Source: Mesoflavibacter profundi
Lineage (GTDB): Bacteria > Bacteroidota > Bacteroidia > Flavobacteriales > Flavobacteriaceae
Direction of reading: 5' to 3'
Length of the DNA stretch: 64,000 bases
NCBI RefSeq assembly: GCF_014764305.1
Contig: NZ_CP061703.1
Location: 186,001-250,000 of the forward strand
Each line of letters starts with the position of its first letter. Position 1 is the stretch's first letter. Both the position numbers and the translations under genes were made by a program. Below, in pieces: positions 63,495 through 64,000 of the stretch. The notes under the pieces were generated by a model that did no database searches, was not told the DNA's origin, and worked only from the letters and a program-made list of their open reading frames with translations.

Positions 63495-64000
63495 TTATTC
63501 TACAATTATAAACTCACTACGTCTGTTTAATTGGTGTTCTGTTTCACTACAATTTACACCGTTGCTACAACGGTTTACTAATTGAGTTTCTCCGTATCCT
63601 CTTCCTGTGATACGATCTTTACTGATACCACCAACATTTACTATATAATCTATTGTTGATTGTGCTCTACGATTTGATAAATCCATATTATAATTATCAT
63701 TTGCGCGACTATCTGTATGTGATCTTACATCTATTTTCATTGTTGGATACAACTTCATCACAGCTATTACTTTACGTAATTCTATTTGTGCATCTGGTCT
63801 AATATAGTCTTTATCTAAATCGAAATAGATGATGTTTAATCCTAATACTTTTACTAAATCTGATCCTATTGGCGCTGCTGTTGGCCCTAAATCGTTACCT
63901 TGCTTCATAAACAATGTACGCTCTACAGTACCGTTTTTCTTTCCTGTTGCAAACGCTTTTTCGGCAGTAGAGTAATCTTTTTTCTGACTTCTTACCGAAT
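63495..64000 (-). CDS. OmpA-family protein, partial (cut by window edge)
   Basis: The last 168 or so residues of a larger protein; the reading frame is open through position 64000. The C-terminal OmpA domain binds peptidoglycan: LNIIYFDLDKDYIRPDAQIE, DVRSHTDSRANDNYNM and LSNRRAQSTIDYIVNVGG with the conserved D and R residues. Upstream residues (KKDYSTAEKAFATGKKNGTV) belong to a preceding domain, probably the WD40-like or TPR parts of PorE/OmpA proteins of this phylum. Confidence 0.92.
   Translation of the reverse strand, partial: SVRSQKKDYSTAEKAFATGKKNGTVERTLFMKQGNDLGPTAAPIGSDLVKVLGLNIIYFDLDKDYIRPDAQIELRKVIAVMKLYPTMKIDVRSHTDSRANDNYNMDLSNRRAQSTIDYIVNVGGISKDRITGRGYGETQLVNRCSNGVNCSETEHQLNRRSEFIIVE

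Overview
This 64 kb window looks like ordinary chromosome of an AT-rich member of the family Flavobacteriaceae (phylum Bacteroidota). The evidence is a large secreted M4 protease with a type IX secretion (Por) tail, the gliding lipoprotein GldI, many short lipoproteins with a cysteine right after a short hydrophobic leader, TAnnTTTG-type promoter boxes, and gene orders typical of the family (parA-parB-DUF5683-dapB-lepB-wbqC; mutL-ribH-TPR facing recF-dciA). No rRNA operon, prophage, insertion sequence or CRISPR array is visible.

Layout. 1-5.3 kb: an AIM24-like protein, a thioesterase-like protein, then an envelope-stress set (DUF4870, PadR regulator, PspC-domain protein, DUF2807 protein) with an 11-copy CAAT repeat just upstream of padR. 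5.3-10.2 kb: thioredoxin reductase, an ArsC/Spx-like protein, and a leftward stress module (YtxH, holin-like, small coiled protein, hemerythrin, topoisomerase IB, a previously unlisted DUF1328 peptide, DUF2383). 10.3-19.4 kb: aldehyde dehydrogenase, a small membrane peptide, transglutaminase-like protein, tRNA-Pro, a PQQ sugar dehydrogenase with its cytochrome c, then udk-divIC-mutA-lipoprotein-mutB (methylmalonyl-CoA mutase). 19.5-28.6 kb: M16 peptidase, chromosome partitioning parAB and the dapB/lepB run. 28.6-35.2 kb, leftward: nuclease-fold protein, two rhomboid proteases, mutL, two small paralogues, ribH, TPR protein. 35.3-43.4 kb: recF, dciA-like, cold-shock gene, M4 protease, ndk, nrnA, gldI and a two-domain prolyl isomerase. 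43.5-45.5 kb: an apparent accessory cassette of two unknown genes followed by about 400 bases of strongly folded non-coding DNA. 45.6-57.9 kb: pepD, DUF3810, two secreted amidohydrolase-fold proteins, rRNA/tRNA methyltransferase, M48 protease, VOC, DD-dipeptidase, alkB. 57.9-64 kb: alpha/beta hydrolase, DUF819 carrier, DUF4369 lipoprotein, tRNA-Thr, queD, idi and the end of an OmpA-family gene cut by the window edge.

The strongest undescribed signal is non-coding. Between 59.2 and 59.7 kb three copies of an approximately 115-base element lie about 183 bases apart. Each has a terminator-like hairpin, an identical 20-base block, a small second hairpin and a GGTAACCACACC box. Substitutions in the hairpins keep pairing only if the minus strand is transcribed, and two copies have sigma-54-like TGGCAC-N5-TTG promoter sites at the same distance. 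A diverged fourth relative lies at 57.9-58.0 kb. I read these as a family of tandem small RNAs transcribed leftward. Secondary leads are the 43.5-45.5 kb cassette with its attC-like tail, a folded element at 47.19-47.26 kb that resembles a widespread flavobacterial RNA motif, and two simple-sequence repeats with possible switching roles.
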